A DNA stretch of 64,000 nucleotides from assembly GCF_003259315.1 (NCBI RefSeq), contig NZ_QLLT01000003.1, positions 1 to 64,000 of the forward strand, in the 5' to 3' direction. The translations under genes and the position numbers were made by a program. The stretch comes from Kitasatospora sp. SolWspMP-SS2h (lineage in GTDB: Bacteria; Actinomycetota; Actinomycetes; Streptomycetales; Streptomycetaceae). Numbering within the stretch: position 1 is the first letter of the stretch; each line of letters opens with the position of its first letter. Under the pieces are notes generated by a model that ran no database searches, was not told the origin of the DNA, and saw nothing but the letters and a program-made list of their open reading frames with translations. Positions 16,451 to 24,405 of this stretch are shown piece by piece.

Positions 16451-17229
16451 CGTTCGGCCCCGTTCTCGGCGCGGCGCCGGCCGGCGTGCCAGCCGTAGTC
16501 GAGGTCGGCGACGTGGAAGGCGTTGGCGAGCACGGGGGTCGTCCCGGCGAAGGGGCCGTGGTCGAAGAAGGCGGGCGGGGTCGGCAGTTCGACGGCGACC
16601 GGGGTCGGCTCCCAGTGGGTCCGGGTGGCCTTGACCACGATCATCGATCCGGTCTCCGGCTCGTGTTCGAAGGTGTAGGGCAGCGGGCCGGCGAACCGCC
16701 GGGCGTCCTTGGCGCAGGCGAACGGGCTGCCGGCCGGCAGGTCGGCGGGGACGGACCCGAGGTCGGCCCGCACGTGCAGGTCGGCCCGGCCGTCGCGGCT
16801 GACGACCCGGAACTCCAGGGTGTCGCCGACGACCCGGCTGCCGATCCGGGCCGGCCGGTAGTGGTAGCGCGTGAGCAGGTTACCGCCGAGGGCCATGATC
16901 CGGCTGTCGGTGTCGCTGCGGAGGATCTTCAGCCCGCGCATGGCCCGCCCGCGGGGGGTCGGGAAGCGGGTGAAGATCCGGTACCCGGTGAGCACCCGGT
17001 CGGCGCCGAGCCGGGCGGGCAGGAAGGCGGGCCGCAGGTTCCGGGTGTCCACCAGGGCGACGGCGACGAACCCGTGCTCGGTGCCGGTCGGGTCGGTGTA
17101 GGTGTCGAGCGCGAGTCCCGGGGGCAGCAGCGGTTCCAGGACGTGCGGGGGCAGGGCGTAGGTGAGGACCAGCGAGTGCGCGAAGTGGGTCCGCATCGGG
17201 ACGGGGTGGCGGCGCAGCAGGTGCTTCAT
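16447..17229 (-). CDS. DUF2071 (acetoacetate-decarboxylase-like fold) protein
   Basis: 260 aa. The family pattern is clear: LLPPGLALDTYTDPTGTEHGFVAVALVDTRNLRP near the N-terminus (given here in two parts, LLPPGLALDTYTD and HGFVAVALVDTRNLRP), LTGYRIFTRFPTPRGRAMRG, and FACAKDARRFAGPLPYTFEH. Biochemical role is unknown; the fold is related to acetoacetate decarboxylase-like proteins. ATG 17229 overlaps the BtaA-like gene's stop as ATGA, and its own stop overlaps the methyltransferase start. Cytoplasmic. Confidence 0.82.
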   Translation of the reverse strand: MKHLLRRHPVPMRTHFAHSLVLTYALPPHVLEPLLPPGLALDTYTDPTGTEHGFVAVALVDTRNLRPAFLPARLGADRVLTGYRIFTRFPTPRGRAMRGLKILRSDTDSRIMALGGNLLTRYHYRPARIGSRVVGDTLEFRVVSRDGRADLHVRADLGSVPADLPAGSPFACAKDARRFAGPLPYTFEHEPETGSMIVVKATRTHWEPTPVAVELPTPPAFFDHGPFAGTTPVLANAFHVADLDYGWHAGRRRAENGAER

Positions 17230-18269
17230 CGGGTCTCGGCTCCGTCCGTCTCGGTTCCGTCCGTCCCGGTGCGGACGACTCGTACCACGCCCCAGATCAT
17301 CGACCGGTCCTCGGCGGCGAGTCCCGGCCCGCCGGGGCCCGGTTCGCGCAGGCTGCGGACCACCGCGGTGCCGCCCGGTCGTACCGCGTGCTCGACGGCG
17401 GCGCGCAGCCGCCGGGCGAACCGCGGCCCCGGCCCGTCGACCACGTTGGAGAGCGTCACCGCGTCGTAGCTCCCGGCGGCGGACCGCTCCAGGTGCTCGA
17501 CGACCTCGCCCCGCACCAGCCGCACCCGTCCGCCACCGGCCGTGGCAGCGGCGGGGGCGAGGGCGGAGGCGGGAACGGGCCCGGCTGCGCCGGGGCGTTC
17601 GCGGCCGAGCAGCAGCCGCCAGGCCCAGTCGTTGGCCGCATTGGGGTGCCGGGCGACGGTCCGGGCGATCCGCCGGAGCAGCACGGTGTCGAAGCCGCGC
17701 GGGAGCGCGCACCGGAAGCCCGGGCGCAGCACGGCGGCGAGCGCCCCGGCGGGCCGCAGGGCGGCGGCGGCGAGCAGCCGCAGCCCGGGGCCGTCGAACT
17801 CGGCCGCCCACCGGCGCCGTTGCTGGCCGGGATCGTCGAGGCGCAGGAAATCGGCGACGGACGCGGACCGCCAGGCCGGCAGCAGGGCGGCGGCCGTGGC
17901 GCGGCCGAGGCCGGTCAGCCGTTCGGCCGTGCCGGTGACCGCGGGCGCCCCGGCTTCCAACCGGGCTCGGGCGTAGGCGAGTTGGGCAGGGTTCAGGTCG
18001 ATGGCGGTGACCTCGTACCCGGCCGCGGCGAGGGCGGCGGCGGTGTCCCCGGCTGAGGCGATGCAGAGCACCCGGGCGCCGGGCGGCGGGAAGACCGCGA
18101 GTTCGACGGCCGGATCCTCGTACATCCGGCCGAAGAGCACCCGGGGACGGCCGACGGGCCCGGCGAACAGCCGACCCGCCTGCCACGGCGTACCGGCGGC
18201 GACGGGGACCGGCGGACGCAGCACGGCTCCGGGCCGGCCGACGGCGGAGGAGACCGCGGGGACGGTCAC
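17226..18269 (-). CDS. DUF3419 / BtaA-like SAM-dependent 3-amino-3-carboxypropyl transferase
   Basis: 347 aa. The motif RVLFGRMYEDPAVELAVFP precedes VLCIASAGDTAAALAAAGYE and VTAIDLNPAQLAYARARLEA. This is the DUF3419 signature (EDpxxE, IaSxGd, DlNPxQ) of the BtaA family, which moves the aminocarboxypropyl group of SAM to diacylglycerol to make the homoserine lipid precursor of betaine lipids. A second Rossmann-like part near the C-terminus has VRGEVVEHLERSAAGSYDAV and LRAAVEHAVRPGGTAVVRS. GTG 18269 overlaps the preceding gene as GTGA. The pathway partner BtaB would be a methyltransferase; a membrane methyltransferase is encoded two genes downstream. The substrate is inferred, not shown. Confidence 0.75.
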   Translation of the reverse strand: MTVPAVSSAVGRPGAVLRPPVPVAAGTPWQAGRLFAGPVGRPRVLFGRMYEDPAVELAVFPPPGARVLCIASAGDTAAALAAAGYEVTAIDLNPAQLAYARARLEAGAPAVTGTAERLTGLGRATAAALLPAWRSASVADFLRLDDPGQQRRRWAAEFDGPGLRLLAAAALRPAGALAAVLRPGFRCALPRGFDTVLLRRIARTVARHPNAANDWAWRLLLGRERPGAAGPVPASALAPAAATAGGGRVRLVRGEVVEHLERSAAGSYDAVTLSNVVDGPGPRFARRLRAAVEHAVRPGGTAVVRSLREPGPGGPGLAAEDRSMIWGVVRVVRTGTDGTETDGAETR

Positions 18270-18673
18270 CACGCCCAGGCCCCCTGCCGCACCACGCTCG
18301 CGCGGCGCCGGGCGGCGACGAGCCAGATCAGTGCGAGGAAGCAGAGGTCCTGGACGACCAGCCGCCCGGGTTCCGGGATGTGTCGGGCGCCGAAGAGCAG
18401 TCCGCCGGTGTTGAAGCCGACCACCAGGAGCGTCTGCACGACTGCGGCGGCGTGCGGGCGGCGGTCCAGCAGCACCCACGTTCCGAGTGCGACCTCGGCG
18501 AGGCCGAGGACGACCAGGAGCGGGGTGACCGCGCCGGTCGGCAGCAGGGGCAGTCCTTCGACGATGGCCCGCTGGTCGGCCCGTCCGGGGAGGACCTTGC
18601 ACCAGAAACCCTCGTACCACCACATCGATGCGACCGCGACGGCCGGCCACCGGGTCCTTCCGAGGTCTGCCAC
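18266..18673 (-). CDS. DoxX-like membrane protein
   Basis: 135 aa, about four membrane helices. The N-terminus AVASMWWYEGFWCKVLPGR followed by LGLAEVALGTWVLLDRRP, VQTLLVVGFNTGGLLFGAR and VVQDLCFLALIWLVAARRR fits DoxX-like proteins. Start GTG 18673 follows GGGAGGGGGGATC. It is the first gene of the leftward operon 18673-15183, in which each gene overlaps the next by 4 bases. The promoter should lie just left of the FUSC gene's 3' end. Confidence 0.78.
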   Translation of the reverse strand: MADLGRTRWPAVAVASMWWYEGFWCKVLPGRADQRAIVEGLPLLPTGAVTPLLVVLGLAEVALGTWVLLDRRPHAAAVVQTLLVVGFNTGGLLFGARHIPEPGRLVVQDLCFLALIWLVAARRRASVVRQGAWAW

Positions 18674-18782
18674 GATCCCCCCTCCCACTCCCCCGGCCGT
18701 CCGCGCGCAGGGCACGGCGGCGCCGGTCCGGACTGGTGTCCGGACCTCGTGGCGCCGATCATGCCGCACTTTTTGAACGTGT

Positions 18783-20057
18783 TCAACTTACTGGGGACCG
18801 GGACTCCTCGGAGTGCTCCGGGCGCTCCCGGCGCGGGGCCGCAAGGCGGAGCGGCTGGGGGTGCAGGGCGGCCGGGTGGGGGCCGTGGCGGGGGTCGAGT
18901 TCGTGGAGGATCTGCTGGGTCTCGTCCATGATCGAGCCGTGCAGGGACCAGACGGCGGGGCCGTGGTCGGTGCGGCAGAGCGTCTCGGCGGCGGCGGCGT
19001 GGTGGTCGCGGCCCCGTTCCAGGGCGGCCGTCAGGTCGTCGGTGTGCCCGGCCTCGCGGACGTGGTCGCGCTGGATGCGGGCGAGCACGTCGAGCGCGTC
19101 GCCGACGGCCTCCAGGACGTCGCCGATCGGCCGGACCCGTTCGCGCGCGTCACTGAGGGCTTCGGCCTCGCGCGGGAACTGGCGCTCGCCGCGGGCCAGG
19201 TCGTCCAGGCCGCGGAGCACCGATCCGAGCTGGTCGCAGACGTGGCCGAGGCAGGTCAGGCCCTCGCCCAGCGGGCCGAGCGCGACCGCCGGGTCGGTGC
19301 CCTGCCGCAGCCGCCGGGGGTTGAGGCGGATGCCCTCCTCGGCCTGGACGGCCGCCTCCCGGGCCCGGTCGAGTTCGCGGGCGGCCGTCTCCACCCGGCG
19401 CAGCCAGCCGTCGGAGGTGCGTTCGTCCCAGCCCTCGCGCAGTCCGCGGGCGGTGTCGTGGGCGATGTCGGCGAGGCGGTGGGCGACCCGGGCGGAGCGG
19501 TCCGCGGCGTGGCCGACGTAGGTGGGGGGCGCCGCGACCAGGTTGACCAGGACGCCAGAGGCGACGCCGACCAGGGTGTCCCAGATCCGGACGGGGGCGT
19601 ACGGCGCGCCGGTGCTGAGCACGAGCAGGACGGTGACCGGCACCTCGGTGGCCTGCTCGCCCAGGCGCAGCAGCTTCCCCAGGCCCAGGCAGACGCCGAC
19701 GGCGAGGCCGATGGTGGCGAAGTTCGCCCCGGCCAGGCGCAGCAGGCCGAGCGCGGCCACGGCCCCGAGCATGACGCCGCCGAACTGCCGCAGACCCTGC
19801 GCCAGCGTCCGGAACACCGTGAGCTGGACGGTCAGCAGCGCCGCCAGGGGCGCCAGCACGGGCTGCTCGTCCTCGCCCAGCAGCACGACCGCGACCTCCC
19901 AGGCCAGCGCGCAGGCCACCGCCACCCGGGCGGTCCGCACCACCCCTTCGCGGTGCGCCCGCACGGCGCGCCCGGGGTGGCGCAGCGCGTCCCGGACGAC
20001 CTGCCGGCCGTCCGCCGCCTTCCCGCGCCACGCCGCCACCGGGCCGGGGGCGGTCAC
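18783..20057 (-). CDS. FUSC-family (aromatic-acid-exporter-like) membrane protein
   Basis: 424 aa. N-terminal half has about six hydrophobic segments (VAVACALAWEVAVVLLG, LAPLAALLTVQLTVFRTL, FGGVMLGAVAALGLLRLAG, TIGLAVGVCLGLGKLLRLG, TEVPVTVLLVLSTG, IWDTLVGVASGVLVNLVAAP), the pattern of FUSC/ArAE proteins. The C-terminal half is a long cytoplasmic helical region rich in heptads (ETAARELDRAREAAVQAEEG, LARIQRDHVREAGHTDDL). GTG 20057 overlaps the MscL stop as GTGA, so the two are translationally coupled. The export substrate is unknown; coupling to a mechanosensitive channel suggests an envelope-stress role. Confidence 0.82.
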   Translation of the reverse strand: MTAPGPVAAWRGKAADGRQVVRDALRHPGRAVRAHREGVVRTARVAVACALAWEVAVVLLGEDEQPVLAPLAALLTVQLTVFRTLAQGLRQFGGVMLGAVAALGLLRLAGANFATIGLAVGVCLGLGKLLRLGEQATEVPVTVLLVLSTGAPYAPVRIWDTLVGVASGVLVNLVAAPPTYVGHAADRSARVAHRLADIAHDTARGLREGWDERTSDGWLRRVETAARELDRAREAAVQAEEGIRLNPRRLRQGTDPAVALGPLGEGLTCLGHVCDQLGSVLRGLDDLARGERQFPREAEALSDARERVRPIGDVLEAVGDALDVLARIQRDHVREAGHTDDLTAALERGRDHHAAAAETLCRTDHGPAVWSLHGSIMDETQQILHELDPRHGPHPAALHPQPLRLAAPRRERPEHSEESRSPVS

Positions 20058-20473
20058 GGCAGGTCGGGCGCCCGGACGAGTTCGGCCGTGCAGAAGGCGC
20101 ACCGGCTCGCCTGGGCGGGGATCGCGGACAGGCACTGGGGGCAGTCCCGCTTGGGCGCCTGGACGTCCTGGTGCGGGGCGAAGCGCTCGTGCAGCTTGTT
20201 GAACGGGAGCACGACCACGAAGTAGAGCACCAGCGCGGTGAGCAGGAGGGTGATCACGGCGTCGATGAAGGCGCCGTACGGGAACTCCACCCCGTGGACG
20301 TGGAGGGTCCGGCGGCTGAAGTCGCCGACCGCGCCGGTGGCGAGGCCGACCAGCGGGGTGAGGAAGGCCCGGACCAGGGCGGTGACGACGCCCGAGAAGG
20401 CCGCTCCGATCACCACGCCCACGGCCAGGTCGACGACGTTGCCCCGTAGGACGAAACCCCGGAAACCCTTCAC
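20054..20473 (-). CDS. mscL: Large-conductance mechanosensitive channel MscL with C-terminal zinc ribbon
   Basis: 139 aa. The MscL core is intact: the N-terminal amphipathic helix and TM1 (GFVLRGNVVDLAVGVVIGAA), the periplasmic loop, and TM2 (FIDAVITLLLTALVLYFVVV, then LPFNKLHERF). Instead of the usual cytoplasmic helix ending, the C-terminus continues as CPQCLSAIPAQASRCAFC, a four-Cys zinc-ribbon-like motif. MscL releases solutes during hypo-osmotic shock. GTG 20473 lies ~11 bases after GGAAGGA. Downstream FUSC gene overlaps by four bases. Upstream, between it and the divergent MEDS gene, is a 16-bp tandem repeat tract. Confidence 0.92.
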   Translation of the reverse strand: MKGFRGFVLRGNVVDLAVGVVIGAAFSGVVTALVRAFLTPLVGLATGAVGDFSRRTLHVHGVEFPYGAFIDAVITLLLTALVLYFVVVLPFNKLHERFAPHQDVQAPKRDCPQCLSAIPAQASRCAFCTAELVRAPDLP

Positions 20474-20579
20474 TGACGTCCGTCCTTCCCCTTGGTCTCC
20501 GCGCGGCGGTCGTGTGCGGTCCGCGCCCGGCGGCCTTCTGCCCGGTCCGCCCGTCCGCATGCCCGACCCGTCCGCATGC

Positions 20580-20670
20580 GTGTTCGGCCGCAGGCGTGTT
20601 CGGCCGCAGGCGTGTTCGGCCGCAGGCGTGTTCGGCCGCAGGCGTGTTCGGCCGCAGGCGTGTTCGGCCG
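20580..20670. repeat. 16-bp tandem repeat tract (six units)
   Basis: Units of GTGTTCGGCCGCAGGC begin at 20580, 20596, 20612, 20628 and 20644 (perfect), with a partial sixth at 20660. It lies between the divergent mscL and MEDS-STAS genes, about 110 bases from each start, so copy-number change could alter promoter spacing. Confidence 0.92.
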
Positions 20671-20785
20671 GTCGGGCTGCTCCGGGGCGCCGGGCCCGTG
20701 GTGCCCGGGGTGCCCGCGGTGCCCGGGGTGCCGGACCGGGGACGATAGGATGCCGCCGGAGCCGGTCGGGGTGGAGGGAGGGCGT

Positions 20786-21604
20786 GTGAGGAGCGCACGT
20801 GCGGTGTCCACCCTCGACTCCGTCGAAGCGGGTGACCACGTCTGCTGGCTGGTCGGCCCGGACGACGACTTCGCCGTGACGGCGCGGGCCTTCGCCGCCG
20901 ACGGCGCGCTCTTCGGCGACAAGGTGCTGGTCATCGGCACCCCCGACACCCGCTGGTCGCTGGGCGGCGCGGCCCAGGGCGTGGTCCTCGACCCGGTCGC
21001 CGAGCGGGCGGGCGGGTCGGTGTGGGACGCGGCGGCGCTGCTGGAGACGGTGCGCCGGGAGGCGGACACCGCGTGCCGGCAGGGCTTCCGCGCGCTGCGG
21101 GTGCTGGCCCGGATGGACCGGGTGTGGCCGGACGGGGCGAGCCCGCGGGAGATCGCCCGGCACGAGCTGGGCCTGGACGACCTGGTGCTCGCCGGGGCGG
21201 CCGTCGTCGTCTGCGCCTACCACCAGGTCGGTTTCCGCCCGGCGGCCCTCGACCAGGCCGTCGGAGTACATCCGCAGCAGTTGGGCACACGCGCGGAGGT
21301 GCCGGGATTTCGGATGTACAGCGCGGGAACGGACTGCTGGAGCGTGAGCGGCGTGGTGGACTTCGAGGGCGCCGAGGCGTTCCGCACCGCCCTGGACGCC
21401 CTGGTCGCCCGTTCCGCCACCGTGCGCCTGCGCTGCCAGGACCTCGAACTGGTGGACGTCGCGGGCATGCGCGCCCTGGCGGACGCGGCGCGCGGGGTCC
21501 CCGGCCGCCGGATCGTGGTCGAGAACACGGACGAGACGTTCCGGCGCTGCTGGTCGCTGCTCGGCTACGACGTCCCGCAGATCCCCGTGGAGCTGGCACC
21601 GTGA
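20786..21604 (+). CDS. MEDS-domain sensor fused to a STAS domain
   Basis: 272 aa. The N-terminal ~180 residues match the MEDS/DcmR sensory domain (EAGDHVCWLVGPDDDFAVTA, ALFGDKVLVIGTPDTRW, FRALRVLARMDRVWPDGASP, VVVCAYHQVGFRPAAL). The C-terminal ~85 residues form a STAS-like domain (TVRLRCQDLELVDVAGMRAL replaces the usual DVSFIDSSGLRVL). It lacks the canonical phospho-Ser, having Ala-Gly at that position, so it may be a non-phosphorylatable antagonist. GTG 20786 follows GGAGGGAGGGC. It overlaps the next gene (GTGA), whose product shares the MEDS domain but carries a kinase-like domain, pointing to a matched pair. Confidence 0.82.
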   Translation: MRSARAVSTLDSVEAGDHVCWLVGPDDDFAVTARAFAADGALFGDKVLVIGTPDTRWSLGGAAQGVVLDPVAERAGGSVWDAAALLETVRREADTACRQGFRALRVLARMDRVWPDGASPREIARHELGLDDLVLAGAAVVVCAYHQVGFRPAALDQAVGVHPQQLGTRAEVPGFRMYSAGTDCWSVSGVVDFEGAEAFRTALDALVARSATVRLRCQDLELVDVAGMRALADAARGVPGRRIVVENTDETFRRCWSLLGYDVPQIPVELAP

Positions 21605-22566
21605 GCGAGAACAGCACGACGCGCCCGGCCGCCTCCGCCCAGGACTCGGCCTTCCGGCACGAGCTGTACCCGTACGACGGGGACGCGCAGTTCCTCGACG
21701 GCGCCATGTCCTTCATCCGGGACGCCCGCGCGGGCAGCGAGCCGGTGCTGGTCGCGGTCGCGGAGCCGAAGGAGCGCATGCTGCGCACCGAACTGGCGGG
21801 CACGGACGCCGCCGACGGCGTCACCTTCCTCGACGCCGCCGCGCTGGGCCGCAACCCCGGGCGGCTGATCCCGGCCTGGCGCGACTGGGTCTCCAAGGCC
21901 GCCGAGGGCAGCCCGGTGCGCGGCATCAGCGAATCCGTGTGGAGCGACCCCTCGCCGGCGGAGAGCGGCGAGTTCGGGTACCACGAGTGGCTGCTGAACC
22001 TGGCGTTCGCCCGGTCGCCCGCCTGGTGGCTGCTCTGCCCGTACGACACGGCGGCGCTGGAGCCCGCCGTGGTGGAGTCGGCCCGGCGCTGCCACCCGAT
22101 GCTCCTCAGCGAAGGGGCCCACGGGCCCAACGGCTCCTACGTCGAGGAGCCCTACGCCTTCCCCGAGCTCACCCCCGCCGCCTCCCCCCACCAGGAACTC
22201 TCCTACCAGCGGGGCCGGCTCCCCGCGGTCCGCGCCCACATCACGGCCTGCGCGACCCCGCACGGCCTGGGCGGCACCCGGCTGCGCGAACTGCTGATCG
22301 CCGCCTCCGAGATCGCCGCCAACAGCATCAAGCACGGCGGCGGCCGGGGCGTCCTGCGCACCTGGGTGGAGGACGCCGACCTGATCTGCGAGTTCCACGA
22401 CTCCGGCCACCTCCGGGACCCGCTGGTCGGCCGGCTCCGGCCGACCGCCGACCAGATCGGCGGCCGCGGGCTCTGGCTGGTCCAGCAGCTCTGCGACCTC
22501 GTCCGGATCCGCTCCACCGCGGAGGCGGGCACCACCGTCCGCCTGCACACCCGGCTGCCCGAGTAG
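21601..22566 (+). CDS. MEDS-domain sensor fused to an RsbW-like ATPase domain
   Basis: 321 aa. N-terminal MEDS domain (about residues 10-175; FRHELYPYDGDAQFLDGAMS, EFGYHEWLLNLAFARSPAWW, LLCPYDTAALEPAVVESARR). C-terminal HATPase_c_2 domain with N-box LIAASEIAANSIKHGGGRG, G1 region CEFHDSGHLRDPL and G2 region IGGRGLWLVQQLCDLVRIRS. It should act as an anti-sigma/antagonist kinase gated by a ligand bound in the MEDS domain. Starts at GTG 21601 overlapping the previous stop. Ends 8 bases from the converging RamB-type gene. Confidence 0.87.
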   Translation: MSENSTTRPAASAQDSAFRHELYPYDGDAQFLDGAMSFIRDARAGSEPVLVAVAEPKERMLRTELAGTDAADGVTFLDAAALGRNPGRLIPAWRDWVSKAAEGSPVRGISESVWSDPSPAESGEFGYHEWLLNLAFARSPAWWLLCPYDTAALEPAVVESARRCHPMLLSEGAHGPNGSYVEEPYAFPELTPAASPHQELSYQRGRLPAVRAHITACATPHGLGGTRLRELLIAASEIAANSIKHGGGRGVLRTWVEDADLICEFHDSGHLRDPLVGRLRPTADQIGGRGLWLVQQLCDLVRIRSTAEAGTTVRLHTRLPE

Positions 22567-22574
22567 CCCGCCGG

Positions 22575-23987
22575 TCAGTGGTCCCGGAGCTCCGGGTCGG
22601 CGCGCACGGCGTACGGGACGAAGGTGCTGGTGTGCTCGTCGGCGGCGAGGGTGCGGCCGATGGCGGGGGCGGAGCGCTGCGGGCAGGCGGGGCGGTCGCA
22701 GACCTTGCAGCCGAGGCCGATGGGGGTGGCGCCGGACTCGTCCGCGAGGTCGAGCCCGGCGGAGTAGACCAGGCGGTGGGCGTGCCGGACCTCGCAGCCC
22801 AGGCCGATGGCGAAGGTCTTGCCGGGGCGCCCCCAGCCGCCGGGTGAGCGGGTGACGGCGCGGGCGGTCCACAGGTAGCGGCGGCCGTCGGGCATCGCGG
22901 CGACCTGGACGTGCACCCGGCCGGGGGCGGCGAAGGCGTCGTAGACGTTCCACAGCGGGCAGGTGCCGCCGGTGCGGGAGAAGTGGAACGGCGTGGCGGA
23001 CTGCCGTTTGGAGACGTTCCCGGCCCGGTCGACGCGGACGAAGGAGAACGGCACCCCGCGCAGGCCGGGGCGCTGGAGGGTGGACAGGCGGTGGCAGACC
23101 GTCTCGTAGCCGACGCCGAAGTGGTCGGCGAGGTGCTCGATGTCGTAGCGGGAGCGTTCGGCCTCGGCGTGGAACGCCCGGTAGGGCAGCACGAGGGCGG
23201 CGGCGAAGTGGTTGGCGAGGCCGATCCGGGTGAGCGCGAAGGCGGTGGAGCCCTCGGGGCTGTCCTGGGCGGCGAGTTCGGACAGCAGCGCGTCGTGTTC
23301 CAGGTAGGCGAGCTGGGTGGCCATCCGGAACGCCTGCTGGCCGGGGCGCAGCCGGTCGGCCAGGTGCAGGGTGCGGGTCCGCCCGTCGTAGTGGTGCAGC
23401 TGCTCGCCGCCGGTGGCGATCCGGACCAGGTGCCCGTCGGCGAGCCGGGCGGCCAGGGCCTCCCGGACCCGGCCGGGCCGCACGCCGATCCGCTCGGCCG
23501 ACCGCTCGGCCGCGGTGTCGAGGGCGTGCAGGTAGTTCTGCCGGCGGTAGAAGAACTCGCGGACCTGTTCGTGCGGGGTGCGGGCGTCGGGCGGGGCGCC
23601 CCGGTCGCCGGCCAGGACGGCGAGCTGCTCGGCGGTGTCCCGGCGGCCCCGGGCCAGGTCGGTGAGCAGCCGGGCCACGGCGGGCAGGCGGGTGGCGAGC
23701 TCGTCGAGTTCGCCGGGGGTGATCCGGCGGGCCGCGACCTCCTCGCCGAGGGCGTCGCGCAGTTCGGCGGTGAGCCGGGCCCGGTCGGGCGGGGCGAAGT
23801 AGCCGGCCTCGACGCCGAACGCCTCGGTGAGGCGCAGCAGGACGGGGACGGTGAGCGGGCGGGCGTCGTGCTCCAGCTGGTTGAGGTAGCTGGGCGAGAG
23901 TTCGAGGAGTCGGGCGAGGGCGGCCTGGCTGAGGCCGCGCTCCTCGCGCAGCCTGCGCAGCCGGGCGCCGGCGAACGCCTTTCCCAT
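22575..23987 (-). CDS. RamB/ScfR-type short-chain fatty-acyl regulator (XRE + IrrE-like + C-terminal Cys domain)
   Basis: 470 aa. XRE helix-turn-helix at residues 8-60 (LRRLREERGLSQAALARLLE), a middle IrrE/DUF955-like region without an intact HEXXH (QAFRMATQLAYLEHDALLSE), and a C-terminal DUF2083-type domain with CPLWNVYDAF, IGLGCEVRHAHRLVYSAG and LGCKVCDRPACPQR. This architecture is that of RamB from Corynebacterium and of ScfR-type regulators, which control glyoxylate-cycle and propionate genes in response to acetyl/propionyl-CoA status. It is divergent from isocitrate lyase, as expected. ATG 23987 follows GGGGGAGTGACCC. Confidence 0.9.
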   Translation of the reverse strand: MGKAFAGARLRRLREERGLSQAALARLLELSPSYLNQLEHDARPLTVPVLLRLTEAFGVEAGYFAPPDRARLTAELRDALGEEVAARRITPGELDELATRLPAVARLLTDLARGRRDTAEQLAVLAGDRGAPPDARTPHEQVREFFYRRQNYLHALDTAAERSAERIGVRPGRVREALAARLADGHLVRIATGGEQLHHYDGRTRTLHLADRLRPGQQAFRMATQLAYLEHDALLSELAAQDSPEGSTAFALTRIGLANHFAAALVLPYRAFHAEAERSRYDIEHLADHFGVGYETVCHRLSTLQRPGLRGVPFSFVRVDRAGNVSKRQSATPFHFSRTGGTCPLWNVYDAFAAPGRVHVQVAAMPDGRRYLWTARAVTRSPGGWGRPGKTFAIGLGCEVRHAHRLVYSAGLDLADESGATPIGLGCKVCDRPACPQRSAPAIGRTLAADEHTSTFVPYAVRADPELRDH

Positions 23988-24405
23988 GGGTCACTCCCCC
24001 GTCCCGGCCGGGCCGTGCACCGGCCGCTCGTCGGCCGCCCGTCGGCCGCCCGTCGGCTTCTCGTCGGCCGCTTGTCGGCCACTCGTCGGCTTTTCGGTGC
24101 GGGAGCCTAGCCGGGAAGGCCGTCCGGCGGTCTTCGCAGGCTTCGCCGATCCGCCCGGAAGGCTTCGCAGAACGTGGCTCCGGTCCACCGGTGACGGCGG
24201 CGGAGCGCGGTGGAAGAGTCGGTGCCGCGGCCGGAAGGCGCAGTGAGCAGTCGCGAACCACCAGGTCGGTCACCGTGGTTCGGGCTGTCCGGGCCACCAC
24301 GTCCCGCGGCACCGCGCCGCGGCCCGGCGTCGGCCGGCCGCCCGCCCACCTCGCGGTGAGAGGTGTCTCACATCCTTCGCAACCCATCTCTGGAGCCGGA
24401 TCACC
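23988..24405. promoter_or_regulatory. Divergent regulator / isocitrate-lyase promoter region
   Basis: 418 bases containing the 11-bp repeat tract (24030-24095) and several TTCGCA-like words (for example around 24134-24139, 24165-24170 and 24376-24382). These resemble half of the TTTGCAAA-type sites bound by RamB homologues. Assignment is tentative; the aceA start follows GGAGCCGGATCACC. Confidence 0.4.
24030..24095. repeat. 11-bp tandem repeat (six diverged units)
   Basis: The word GTCGG recurs at exactly 11-bp steps (24030, 24041, 24052, 24063, 24074, 24085) within GTCGGCCGCYC-type units. It sits between the RamB-type gene start and the isocitrate lyase promoter. Confidence 0.85.

Noticed and set aside
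20580..20670. CRISPR array at the 16-bp repeats
   Set aside because: Repeats are head to tail with no spacers and no cas genes nearby.
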